DNA of 64,000 nt from Acheta domesticus (Eukaryota > Arthropoda > Insecta > Orthoptera > Gryllidae), in NCBI GenBank assembly GCA_031308135.1, contig JAHLJT010009436.1, forward strand, positions 119,476,678-119,540,677. Reading direction: 5' to 3'. Both the position numbers and the translations under genes were made by a program. The notes under the pieces were generated by a model. That model ran no database searches, was not told the origin of the DNA, and saw only the letters and a program-made list of their open reading frames with translations. Positions 1 to 10,557 of this stretch are shown piece by piece. Positions within the stretch are counted from its first letter, which is position 1, and each line of letters starts with the position of its first letter.

Positions 1-225
1 GTTTTACTGTTCTTTAATATTCTTGAAAATAATATTTCCGTTCTTCTATTAGAACAAACCGAAAAATTAAGATAATGTCAAAAAATGCACCTTGCGAGGC
101 GACAGATGGCAGCTGACAAGAGTTTGTGGCATATGGAGTAGTTAGCCGAGACCAAAGAAGTGGAAAACTAATACGGGATAGTCTGTGCCATTCTGTAGCA
201 CCATCTAGATTCTCATTAGGTTCTA
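1..225 (-). repeat. R1 dispersed repeat, terminal fragment
   Basis: This segment matches, in the same orientation, the end of R1 copies at about 23045-23243 and 63770-63923. Shared words include CCGAAAAATTAAGA, a GATGGTAGCTGGCAAG-like stretch, and GAAAACTAATACGGGA followed by GTCTGTGCCATTCTG. R1 is a name I use for a large non-coding family. This copy is cut by the window edge. Confidence 0.75.
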
Positions 226-580
226 AATTGGGGAGCTAGACTAGTACTCGTAGCAGTGCGTCTCCTGGCTGGTAGATGTGGGGATGCGATCATGATATTA
301 CAGATTGAATGCATAAATTCCAAATATTTAAAGTCTGCGTCATTCTACTTTACTCTGAAGTATTTAGAAGTGTATGTTGCAAAGTTAGGACACAATTCTG
401 AATCTTCCTTGAAAATCATCATTTTCTTATTGCATGCACTAACTTACTGCTAAATTTTTCTAGGGTGGCCGCTGAGATTCGCGAGTAGAGGGGGAAGCTG
501 AAAGTGATGGGTAGAGAGAGCCAGAAGAAGGCGCTCGCTCGCGCCTGGTTCGTCTGTCAAAACCAAAAACATTAGCCTAC
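226..580. other. Unassigned sequence
   Basis: I see only a 65-codon open frame on the plus strand (256-453) with no recognisable motif, then a purine-rich, CG-containing stretch near 480-545. Nothing supports a gene. Confidence 0.4.
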
Positions 581-779
581 CTTTGCTATAGCACAAGCTA
601 GCGAACAGCCTTCGAAATCAATTTGCTGTAGTGTCTTTGCTCGGTTAATGGACGAAACACCAAATTCACGAGATGGCCTGGCTCTGTTTTCATCCATATG
701 TTTTCCACTGTCACTGATACCCGTTTCCTCACAATCATAAGTAGTATCATTTTCACCGTTTTTACTATCGCGTCGTTTC
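581..779 (-). other. Candidate exon with good splice borders, unrecognised
   Basis: Read on the minus strand this is a fully open 199-nt block. It starts after a good acceptor (pyrimidine-rich, ending TTTTTACAG) and ends at a good donor (AAAG then GTAGGC). The peptide is polar and charged and includes FGVSSINRAKTLQQIDFEGC; I recognise no domain. It lies directly downstream (minus sense) of a decayed transposase, so it could be that transposon's debris rather than a host exon. Confidence 0.25.
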
Positions 780-840
780 CTGTAAAAATAACGATTTCTT
801 GATATGGTGCATTAAATCATAGTGCGGGTGAAACACACTC

Positions 841-1100
841 TCATTGAAACTGTCGAGAGCAGATTCCACGTCCTTTCTCATTTCTTAATTAGGAGTAGAA
901 AATGAACACGATTGTCCTGATTGAATACAATTAATTTCCTTATTAATTCTGCGAATAGATCTTTTCGAAACACCCGAACCAGGAATTACTGCCTTAAGAA
1001 CTGTTTTGATATTTTCAATGCCTTCTTTTGCTTCTCTTCATAAATTGATATACTTTTGCAACGACTTCACGCGTCTGACTGTGAAGGATGTCTATATGAA
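841..1100 (-). pseudogene. Transposase N-terminal relict, Tc1/mariner-like group
   Basis: Minus-strand translation gives REVVAKVYQFMKRE, then in a shifted frame AKEGIENIKTVLKAVIPGSG, VSKRSIRRINKE, FSTPN, a stop, and later LDSFNE. This order (helical 'VAKVYQFMK' start, helix-turn-helix with 'SKRSIRRINKE', 'FSTP' linker, 'LDSFN' start of the next domain) resembles the N-terminal DNA-binding part of DDE transposases common in insect genomes. At least one frameshift and one stop are present and no DDE catalytic part follows, so it is a dead fragment. The exact family is inferred from memory of motif order. Confidence 0.5.
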
Positions 1101-2961
1101 AGTTGCTTTGAACAGGACGCATTGCAATGATCACAACAAAATAATAATCACTTGTACAGAACTTCATACAAATAGCTGTACTCTGTTAGAGAAATGCAAC
1201 TGAAAACTGTCACCTTGCGGAACGAATAGTCAGGGTCAATGTTTACTGAACTGGAGTAGGGCTGTCAACACGTCCTGGGAAGGGACGCGCTCCCCCCTAA
1301 AGCGATAGTTCTAAGGAATGGAATCTTCCGGTAGCTTCTGAGGTCTGATCTTGAGCAGCCATGCTAAAATAATTTCATTGTACATAAACAAAACAATAAA
1401 ACTAAAAAATATACCACAAACAAGTACATACCTAATTTTTGAACTCGGACATCTATTCGCGTTGTCTTGGTTGTCCATCACCTATCTACCGTTAAGTTTT
1501 CGTAATAGGAGAAAGAACTGCACGGAATTTCACGAATCCTATCTATGACACAATGAAAACGTTTCACTATTGTTCCCTGCCCACAATAACTCACCCACTA
1601 ACCACAAATGATGAGCTCGCCATGTCGCACAGCACACACACGCAAGTTTTATTCTTTCGCGTTACAATTTCGAATTCACGGATTCTCTTTAAACATATCA
1701 CCAACTAGGCAAAGTAGTCTATTTAACGCACATTCAGTAGTAAACAGCATTTACGGTAGAATGCAGGACTCACCATGACGGACGAAATAACATCGCGCGC
1801 ACCGTTTGAGTTCACGGATTGTCTGTCATACCATTTCCTTTACATGATGATCTTGTTTTGTCAGGCCTGCTAACACACATCGAGTTACCCAGTTGTACTG
1901 AATCAGGTTGAAATATGCTTAAGCATAGTTGGCAGACTTGCTTGACTTGTGAAGAAAGACAGTCGTGCCGTCAGCCCCCCGCTCCCCGCTTCAGGTCACA
2001 ATAGTGGCACGTGACTTCTGGGATTCCCAGGCGTGCTGCCGAAATTATTAGAGAGAGAAGGGCATCAGAGGAGGGGGTATGGAAGGTTATTGGGAGGGGA
2101 TACACGAACGCCAATGAGAAGCCTTTGATGTGAGAAGCTATGTCACATCACCGGCAGCCGAAACACGCAGCTTGCACACAGCGCATGGCCGTGAGTTCAA
2201 TGACCTTCAGCCAACGAAGTGAGGTAGTTGTAAAGGGATGTTTCTCGGTCTGTCACATCCAGCGAGGAGACTTAACGCCTATTGGACCGCGCACATAAAT
2301 GGCGGGAGGGAATAGAGAAATAGAGGGAGATACTTAACAGAAGAAAATAAAATACTTTACTGAGAATATTTTAAGTGATGGAAAACTAGGGGATGTAACA
2401 CATCACTCGCATACATTGAGCCTACGCCACTGACCGTAGAGGAATGTAATTTAACTGCTAATGAGATCTAAGGAGAGACTAGGAGGAGAACTATTTAGTT
2501 CATTAAAATTAATCACGTAATAGATTCAACTAAAACGGTATAGTATTATTTCGTAGAACAAAGTGCTTTGTGAAGTTCACGAAACTGCTGTTAAGTTTAA
2601 ACACACTATACCCGTATAGTAAGTTCACTAAACAGGTCTTACCCCGTGACGAATGGGAGTCTAGGGTGGAGAAAAACTAAAACAAATCGTTGCGTTAACC
2701 TAATACATTGAGTAATATTTACAAACAGAGAAGTGTAAATAAACTAACGAAACGTTTAAAGGAATACTTTCTTTCTGTCCCTCCAATGCAGGTAGTAATT
2801 GCGGTTCCGCACAAGTCACCATTCTGCGACCGTGAACTCGTACTTTCCATAACCTCGGTTACCTCACAGACCTTAGCCTAGCAGAGAAGTAAGGACGAGG
2901 CCGTTGGGCTTAGTTGTAGCCGGTAATTCTCACCGTTTAGTTTAGAGAATATAACGTAATT
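1101..2961. other. Unassigned sequence up to the gap
   Basis: The stretch holds short open frames (for example 1351-1548) without motifs and a CG-richer patch around 1950-2300. I see no gene, inverted repeat or known repeat family. Confidence 0.4.
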
Positions 2962-3061
2962 NNNNNNNNNNNNNNNNNNNNNNNNNNNNNNNNNNNNNNN
3001 NNNNNNNNNNNNNNNNNNNNNNNNNNNNNNNNNNNNNNNNNNNNNNNNNNNNNNNNNNNNN
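2962..3061. other. Assembly gap of exactly 100 N
   Basis: The run is exactly 100 Ns, the usual placeholder for a scaffold gap of unknown size. The distance between flanks is therefore not real. Confidence 0.95.
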
Positions 3062-4662
3062 GCAAAATACCCACGAGAGTTTGCAACGGATCAGTAGGGT
3101 CCCTTCGGGATGCAGCTTTTTTTATGACGATGAGTATAGTTTGTATAAATATATTTAACTAAACCACTGGTGATTACTGTATGCGTGTTATAATGCCTTG
3201 GTATTCTTGATTACTCTAAGTAATGTTACGAGCGATTATAATTTTGAACTAAGTTTCTACCAATTCTGATAGTACATAGATCTTGAGAAACTGTAAGTAC
3301 AAATAAGAATAATGATAATAATGTTGAAAAATACATTTCAATAAGCCAAGATCAGCTTAATAATAATAATATATAGTCACAATTTCACATGGAATATAAC
3401 CACTCACTTGCCCTAGATTGGAATAGTAAAAAATCTACAACTTGCAACTCTGCGGAAGAATAACAGACGTCAAATATTTTAATCCAATTTCATGGACAGC
3501 CATATTCCTACTAATTAGAAACATCAGTGGATCCTGGAATGGGAACACCGAGGGGAACTTCATAAGTCATCCTGAAACTGTATTATGACTGCAATCCGGA
3601 AGCATCTTTTCTTACTTCTACTTTATACTCTTCGCAATATGTGCCACATAATTTATCACAAATAGAGAAGTGTTCAGAATAAATGAGAACCGTATGTTAT
3701 ATAAGTGACATTTCTGGAAAACATCTCAGAAATTTTTTATACTTTTTCACTTACATCTCCATAGTAATCAGTTTCATTGTTCCTTCATTTTCTTGTTGCT
3801 TTGTGTTTGAAGGTAGTATCGCAATGACACTGACAATATCTTTTGCACTGGCTGCACACCAACTCAGTAGAGTTATAGTGAAAATATAGTTACAAGAGGG
3901 AGGGGAGAGACAGAACTGATGACCAGTTCCTCTATCATTTTATCTCCCCACATCAACGAACATGATTTATCAAATAGTAAGAATATTGACAAACCATATC
4001 AAAAAGAAATACAAAAAATAAAATTGTGTTATTCTATGATTTAATTCTATAACAAACATATATGTTCTAATTAAAATTGTAATACTGATTTTACTCTAAG
4101 ATTGTTAAACGCTATTAATTGTAATACAGGTTGTACTCGACGCTTTATAGTGATGTAAATAATGTTGAAACGACTACTTTTTTGTGACTGAATTGTATAG
4201 TAGCAATAACTGTTTTATTATCAGTAATCTTCAAAAAAGATGAAATGAACTTCATAAATGAGTGTTTTTTCACATTCTTAAAAGAAATATAGTAGAAAAA
4301 TATCACTCGCCAACACAGAATGAAACTGCTGCATTGTCCGTTACATAAATGGATGTTTCTTACAATAGAAATCTTTCATTCTCTTTTGAAACACCTGTGC
4401 TGTCATAGTTGCTTAATAGTCATTTAGTTCTTTTGACTTTGAGAGAGAATAAAATTCTGTACCTTCGATGAAACTACCTTATGTAAGAATATATATTTTC
4501 CCTTTATCTCAACTTTTGCTCAATCAGATCTCTCGACTTTATCTGGTCATAGCTGAGAGGCAAAAACTAAAAGGTAGATTGTTAAAAACAATTATAAAAT
4601 GATACATCAATATAAAACAGTATTAAACCACAATGTAGTGCTTCAAGCCGGACAAGCAGTAT
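3062..4662. other. AT-rich sequence, nothing recognised
   Basis: Very AT-rich with no open frame over 70 codons and no obvious repeat structure. Confidence 0.4.
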
Positions 4663-4896
4663 TCGTGTTACAGGGCCGTCGCGAGGATTATTCTCGGGAG
4701 GGGCTTCCAAAATTTAAAAAATGGATTATACGAGATTTAGTAAATCTTTATCGTTTTTTAAAGAGATGTTCTTAAAAAATGAAACACCAACATGATTTTT
4801 AAACATTATTTCCACTTAACATTATTTCGAAAGTTTAAACACAATATTTAATTTATTATTTTCTATTCCAATAATCCAAACTGCAGGAGGCGTCAA

Positions 4897-5758
4897 CTAC
4901 AAATGCAATTTTCTGATCTTCTTTCCAGCCATAATGTCAATCATTTTGTCCACAGTGATATCCCTATGAATTGAAATAACGGCTAGTGCACGCTTGAGTC
5001 TGTTATCACGTATTACACTATGTATAAAACGTTTTACTCTCTTCATTGTATGAGAATGACCTCTCCACACTAGCAATTGTTTCTGGCAAGGTAGCTAAGA
5101 TAGTGTGGCGTCAACCAGATGTATTAAAACACAGACGAGGGTGGGTAGAATAAACAGTTGGTTTATTTAATAAAAACAATGACCGAAGTCGTAATTGAAC
5201 CATATAACTGCCTTCTATGAACTAAAAAATAGAGCCCCGCCACAAGAAGCGATATTTACAGTGCGGCTACCACACCGCCAAACAACAAACCTTTCCCCTA
5301 GGTGTGATGCACCGCTCTGCCCGAGAACAAACATACATGTCCTCACAACTAACGACAAACTAATGCCGGCTTCCCGCCCCGCATTCCAGTCGCACTGCCT
5401 CCGCACAGACTACCGGTAAACACCGCTCGAACACCAGAAAGAAAGAGGCCGTCACTCACCCGGTTTTAAAGGCGCCTACACCGCCTCCGTTGCCCATCTT
5501 CAACCAACTGAGGACGCGCGTCCCTGGCTCGGTAAACCCGATGCGTCATTGCGCGTCACCTCGCCAGATGGCCAGCCCTATTGTTCTACATCCGGCGAAC
5601 GCCTACCCTTGCGCGTTTGAGCGTGCATGACGCTACAATAGTAAGTATCTAACAGTACGTAAATATATTGGATCGCAGTTCTCTAAGACTTTCAGCACCT
5701 CGAGTTTAGCATCTATAGTGGAAGCTTTTTTACACCATAGTTCATATTCGCCTTTTAC
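4897..5758 (-). pseudogene. hAT transposase C-terminal (dimerisation) domain, disrupted
   Basis: Minus-strand reading upstream of the LTR gives YELWCKKASTIDAKLEVLKV and then LENCDPIYLRTVRYLL. Directly beyond the LTR it continues ILATLPETIASVERSFS, then in another frame RVKRFIHSVIRDNRLKRALA and VISIHRDITVDKMID, ending at a stop near 4897. The 'LPxTxASVERSFS ... DNRLxxLAxxxIHRDI' pattern is the hallmark of the hAT-family C-terminal dimerisation domain. There are frameshifts near the LTR junction and after 'ERSFS'. The catalytic core is absent, so it is non-functional. Confidence 0.8.
5104..5637 (-). repeat. Solo LTR of a retrotransposon with 4-bp target duplication
   Basis: Bounded by TGTGGCGTCA at the left and TGACGCTACA at the right, an almost perfect TG...CA terminal inverted repeat. 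It is flanked on both sides by ATAG (5100-5103 and 5638-5641). Read on the minus strand it has a TTTAAAA box in a GC-rich context, then a transcribed-looking region ending with an AATAAA signal near the 3' end. No internal retroelement sequence or second LTR is attached, so this is a solo LTR left by LTR-LTR recombination. A 4-bp duplication fits a Ty3/gypsy- or BEL-type element; I cannot choose. Confidence 0.8.
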
Positions 5759-6022
5759 TGGAGAGAGTGATATTCTGATATCAAGTATGGAGCTAAATTT
5801 TACAACTTGTTAATGTCATAGATGGAAGCGAAGCCTGAAGAAGTACCTGGAAACTTGGAAGAATGTCTTCATTTGAAGTAAATCTGGCTGTCTGTACTTT
5901 TATAATGTCGATATATTTGGATAAATTTAAACTAATAAATAAGTAATGAATGAAAAAAAGATAAGAGTTTCGGAGGGCTTCAGCCCTCGAGCCCCTCCCC
6001 TGGCTATGTGCCTGTCGTGATA

Positions 6023-6959
6023 CAAACAAGTCATTGCACCTGCTGATCTAATTCCAGTTTCACAAATTTAAACATACTTCAGTACATTCAAATCATGGTT
6101 TATCCATTTACTTATTCGTCCCATTTCATATCTTTTTATTTTAAAGAATTTAGTAGATCTTTGCTTGCCTTTCGAATAAAACCATGTCACGACGCAGACA
6201 AAAGGTCCGCCAAATAAACACAATTCCTGCTAGTTGAACTTCTCATTTCTGTAGGGAATTGCCCACATATTAACTAAACACAGCATGCAGAAAATATTAA
6301 CTTTTATCTTGATCATAGTTTCAAAATATTTTCACACTATTCTATCACTATAACAATTATTTTCCGCGAACATTTTCCTTCGGCGGAATGACAATGCAAT
6401 AGGTGGTTCCACGCCCGCGAAGACAAGTTCGCCAACGTTCGTGAAATAAAAGCGAATAATTATTGCGTTTTCACTGCTAACGCCCTTTCACTGCTAACGA
6501 CGCAACCGTGCGTTAAGCATTGCCGTGTCCATAGTGCTAACGACGCGACGCACCGGTGCGCGTCAGACTTCGCTGTGCACCACTGCTAGCAACGCGCCGC
6601 ACAGTGGTTGATTTCCTTCATCTAGCGGTATTAAAATATTATCAAGAGAACGGTAAGGCCGACGATGTTGCAAATGTCAGAATTATTCCTTGCGTCATTT
6701 TCCATCATATTTTAATGTAGTGAAGTAGTATAATAATAAATTAATTGTCCTGGAGTCTTGATAAGTTTTATCCGATTATCAACGTGGGAACTACTTATAA
6801 GAGATTGTGCATGCAATTGCCTTCTAAAGATTCATGAGACTAACTCAGAATTTAATATATTGGTTCAAATTTATAATTAACTGAGTAATTAAAATAATTA
6901 TAAAAACTTAGTAACAAAGAAAACTTACAATAGTTGACATTAGTCGCTCTCTGAATTAG
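6023..6959. other. Unassigned, with a short CG-rich quasi-repeat
   Basis: Mostly AT-rich. At 6400-6620 a CG-rich patch repeats variants of CACTGCTAACGACGC several times with irregular spacing. No gene is seen. Confidence 0.4.
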
Positions 6960-7440
6960 CTATTCCACCTTCACGTGGCACACCAGCTCCAGGAACATGT
7001 AACAACTCCAGAACTTCTGTACTTCGTCTGCAGTGTAACATCTCGTAGAATGTTCCTTCACATTAAGCAAACGTGCTGTCTTCATTCGCTTCACTGTGTG
7101 AGGAGTACTATCTACAGCTCCTTCAATCACTTCCGCTACATCCTTACTGCCTTGTGACATAAAGCTAACTTGAGCCGCCACAGCTAATTCTTCTGCACAG
7201 TACTCTACAACGAGTGGTTGTACTTTTCGCCTTTTGGTTCTCTTCGAACACGAAGCGAATCTTTTTCAGGCCTACCTTTACACGTTTTTTGCACTTCTTC
7301 CTTGACACACACTATTGCTTCGTCCAGCCATGCCGAGTTCCTTGCCGCAAACCTGTCTACCATTCTTTTGGAAGCCTTCGATTTGTCAGTAATTTGGCAG
7401 GTGAATCTCCGAATCTTCTCACTTAATACTACCTCTGGAA
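6960..7440 (-). pseudogene. Degenerate ORF resembling a dispersed arthropod repeat-encoded protein
   Basis: Minus-strand reading gives RRFTCQITDKSKASKRMVDR, RFAARNSAWLDEAIVCVKEE and GRPEKDSLRV. After a frame change it gives RTKRRKVQPLVVEYCAEELA, VAAQVSFMSQGSKDVAEVIE and ADEVQKFW before a stop. The pattern 'GRPxK...S.RxKRRKV..L...Y..EEL..AAQ' reminds me of a multicopy protein family in other arthropod genomes, but I cannot name it. A stop and a frameshift show it is broken here. Confidence 0.35.
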
Positions 7441-8499
7441 TATTTCAAAGAACTTTACGGGAAACATACTCCATTAGCATTTTTCTATTCCGTAAATTTG
7501 CACGAGAGAGTTCACCCTCACGCAAGAGCTCGAATAGCTCCCGTCGAGTGAATGTGCAAGTATTTAAAAAAAATCAAATTTTTCGAAATGGGGCAAATTC
7601 GGGCAAAAATGTTTTTCACCATTTTGTTTCACAAGGTTTAGGGAATATAATCATGCAAAGAACATCTTGGCAATTGCTGGCAACTCAACATAATGCTGTT
7701 TAAATTTCTGATCACTTAAGAAACTTCTCTCAAATACATGGTGATACTTTTGCATAAAATATACTACCAAAAATGTAAAATTTTCTATTAACAGTTAGTG
7801 CATTTTAAAGATCATACTTTCCGGATTCTTGCTCATATCGAACATTTAAGGTATCCTTATCAACGCGACGTCAGGAGGCAGTGACACCAAGAGCGTCAAA
7901 ACAGGACTGAGGCACGGCTGAGCGCGCGGCTCGGAAGCGGTCACCGAACAGACCTCCCCACTCTTCTGAGAAATGAATTTTGCACTTATGGCGACTGATA
8001 CAGTCCGGCGAAGACTATAAGGAACCCGTTCACGTGGACTTTCATTAGTTTTGAGCATATGCATTTTTGATTTAAATACCGCTAGATTCTGGAAATCAAC
8101 CACTGTGCGCCGGTGGCGTCGGGCTGCTCTGTCGGATTCTCGTGCCCGTATCGCTTTCGAAATTAGGCGATTGTCACAACATGGGTTTTCTTCTGGAGAC
8201 TGAAATTTTATTTTGGTGCCTACTAGATACCGTTTTCAATGCTTCTGTTGTAATATTTTTCAGGTGTTGTGGAAGCCATGGGCTGCTAGCACCGCGGGCC
8301 GTCCTGGGGCCAGCGCGCGGCTCCGGCCAAGCGCGCGCAGGTCAAACTATTATTGCAGTATCCTCAGTGATTACTTCACCATACAGTAAAGATGTATACC
8401 TCTTTAGTTTATGCTTCAACGCATTCCGAGTTCTGCGGAACAACAGATGGCAAAACATCCACGGCGACGCTGTAATTGTATGGGCGATCAGAAAACAAG
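7441..8499. other. Unassigned sequence
   Basis: Open frames on both strands (7218-7703 plus, 7846-8103 minus, 8142-8507 plus) lack recognisable domains and look like chance frames in moderately GC-rich DNA. No gene is called. Confidence 0.4.
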
Positions 8500-10545
8500 T
8501 CATCTAAAGCTAGCAGCGCCCAGAAAACCAATCTCAACCAAACCAAACCCAAACAAAAAAAAATTAGGATAATTAAATGCTCTATTCCCGATTTTTAGGC
8601 TCCTCTGGATTTCCGAAAATCGTGGGGCGCTGCTGCTTTAGACTAAAGCAAGCAGCGCCCCACCCAGAATCAATCTCAAAATCAATTGCAAAATCTGAAA
8701 CCCTTCCCAAAATTAAGAATAATTTTAGGCTCTTGGAAAAAATTATCCCCGCGTTCAAATTCCAAAAATCAGGGCTGTACAAAGCGAAACAATTAACATT
8801 GGTTCTTACGGCGAATAACACCAAAAATCAAAAACTTACGAAAAATCTGAAACCCCTGCCAAAAAGTTAAGAATAATTTTAGGCTCTTAGAAAAAAGTAT
8901 CCCGGGTTCATTTTCCAAAAATTAGGGCTGTACAAAGCGAAAAAATTGCTATTATTTGCTGCATAAAAAAAAAAAAAAAAAAGAATAAATAAAAGAATAT
9001 CAAAAAAAAAAAAAAAAGTGTGCATAAGAATAAAAAAAGAAAGAATTGAAAACATGAAAATACTCATATTTTCGAAAATTGAACATAACTATCAAAAATG
9101 TCTTTAAAAATAGATTGCATAAACGAAAAAAGTCTTCAATTGTGTAATTGAGATAGTGAATAACATCGACAACAAAATTTCGATATGCCTAGCATAGATG
9201 TTCCAATATAAAACATTGATGTTAAAAAAAAGAGCGACCAAAAGCCATCGATGATTTTGAACATTTGTTATAGTACTTTAGTAATCTTTTCAGATTAGAT
9301 TCGGGCATTTCATTTGCCAGTGGTCGTCCATATTATTTCATAATTAAATGTGACTAAAAAGAAAGTAAAAAACGCCTTTTCAAGTGCGATATGCAGGAAA
9401 GACCAAAGAAATATCAAGGCATCGTGATCATCTCTGGCGAAGTATTACAGTCTCTTGAAAGAGTGTAGTACATATCTTGTTCGTGTAAACCGAAAACACA
9501 GTGGTTATTTCAGGTTTATATTTCATATTTCACTTTTACAAATTGTGATTGTGAGAATTTACAACCACCTTCAAAACATCGAAAGCATAAATTATCGGGC
9601 ATGAAACATCAATGTTCAAGAAACATCGGATTCAATACATCGATGTTTTAAAAATCTAATATTAGAACATGGATGTTTTAAAAACATCGACATCGACGTC
9701 GCATCCCTAGTTGCGCATCGAGGTGAGGGTAAGACATACTGTTTCTAAGGTTTATTGATTTTGGTGTTTCCCCCATAAGAAACAATGGTTGTTTGTGTTA
9801 GATCAACTCAGGATTTTGGAGTATAAATGCAGAAATATTTTTTCTTAGTACCTAAAATATTATTTAAGTTATGGGAAGAATTTCAGATTTTTCAATTTTT
9901 TGTTTTTGAATTTGACGTTTATTTGCCCGTAAGAACCAATGTTAATTGTTTTCTTTGTACAGCCCTGATTTTCGTAATTCCACGCGGGGATGATTTTTTC
10001 CAAGAGCCTAAAATTATTCTTAACTTTTGGGAGGGGTTTCAGATTTTTCATAAGTTTTTTTTGATTTTGGTGTTTATTCGCCCGTAAGAAACAATGTTAA
10101 TTGTTTTTGCTTTGTACAGCCCTGATTTTTGAAATTTGAACGCGGGGATAATTTTTTTCCAAGAGCCTAAATTATTCTTAACTTTGAGAGGGGTTTCAGA
10201 TTTTAAAGGTTTTTGATTTAGGTGTTTATTCGCCCGTAAGAACCAATGTTAATTGTTTCGCTTTGTACAACTCTGATTTTTGGAATTTGAACGCGGGGAT
10301 AATTTTTCCAAGAGCCTAAAATTATTCTTAAATTTTGGGAAGGGTTTCAGATTTTGCAATTGATTCTGAGATTGATTCTGGGTGGGCGCAGCTAGGTTTA
10401 GTCTAAAGCTAACAGCGCCCACGATTTTCGGAAATTCCGAGGAGCCTAAAATTCAGGAATAGAGCATTTAATTAGCCTAAATTTTTTTGTTTGGGTTTGG
10501 TTTGGTTGAGATTGGTTTTCTGGGTGCTGCTAGCTTTAAGATGGC
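8500..10545. mobile_element. 2-kb fold-back element with long inverted arms and a 12-bp flanking duplication
   Basis: The ends are long inverted repeats. The left arm starts CATCTAAAGCTAGCAGC, and the right arm reverse-complemented starts CATCTTAAAGCTAGCAGC; they stay alignable for several hundred bases. Each arm contains an inner hairpin (left: 8630-8672, GTGGGGCGCTGCTG paired with AGCAGCGCCCCAC) and tandem copies of a roughly 155-bp unit. Flanking the element is a perfect 12-bp direct repeat, TCAGAAAACAAG, at 8488-8499 and 10546-10557. There is no transposase; the centre (8960-9735) is AT-rich with poly-A runs. The layout is that of a fold-back (FB-type) transposon. Confidence 0.8.
9740..10360. 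repeat. Tandem ~155-bp units in the right arm of the fold-back element
   Basis: Units recur with starts at GGTTTCAGATTTT-like words near 9882, 10036, 10195 and 10347. Each carries GTAAGAACCAATGTTAATTG, TTTGTACAGCCCTGATTTT, CGCGGGGATAATTTTT and AGAGCCTAAAATTATTCTTA. The left arm (about 8690-8960) has roughly two copies in inverse orientation, so the arms differ in copy number. Confidence 0.75.
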
Positions 10546-10557
10546 TCAGAAAACAAG

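Larger units (their letters stand above)
4671..6014 (-). mobile_element. Decayed hAT element with 8-bp target duplication, split by a solo LTR
   Basis: The left end reads CAGGGCCGTCGCGAGG and the right end, reverse-complemented, CAGGCACATAGCCAGG followed by GGAGGGGCT. These are imperfect CAGG-type terminal inverted repeats. The flanks are TCGTGTTA (4663-4670) and TCGTGATA (6015-6022), a 7-of-8 match, and 8 bp is the hAT target-site size. Inside is a hAT transposase C-terminal relict on the minus strand. A 534-bp solo LTR (5104-5637) sits within it, so about 0.8 kb of hAT sequence remains. Confidence 0.75.

Noticed and set aside
7218..7703. 161-codon plus-strand frame
   Set aside because: It is antisense to the degenerate transposon-like ORF at 6960-7440, which has the more protein-like sequence.
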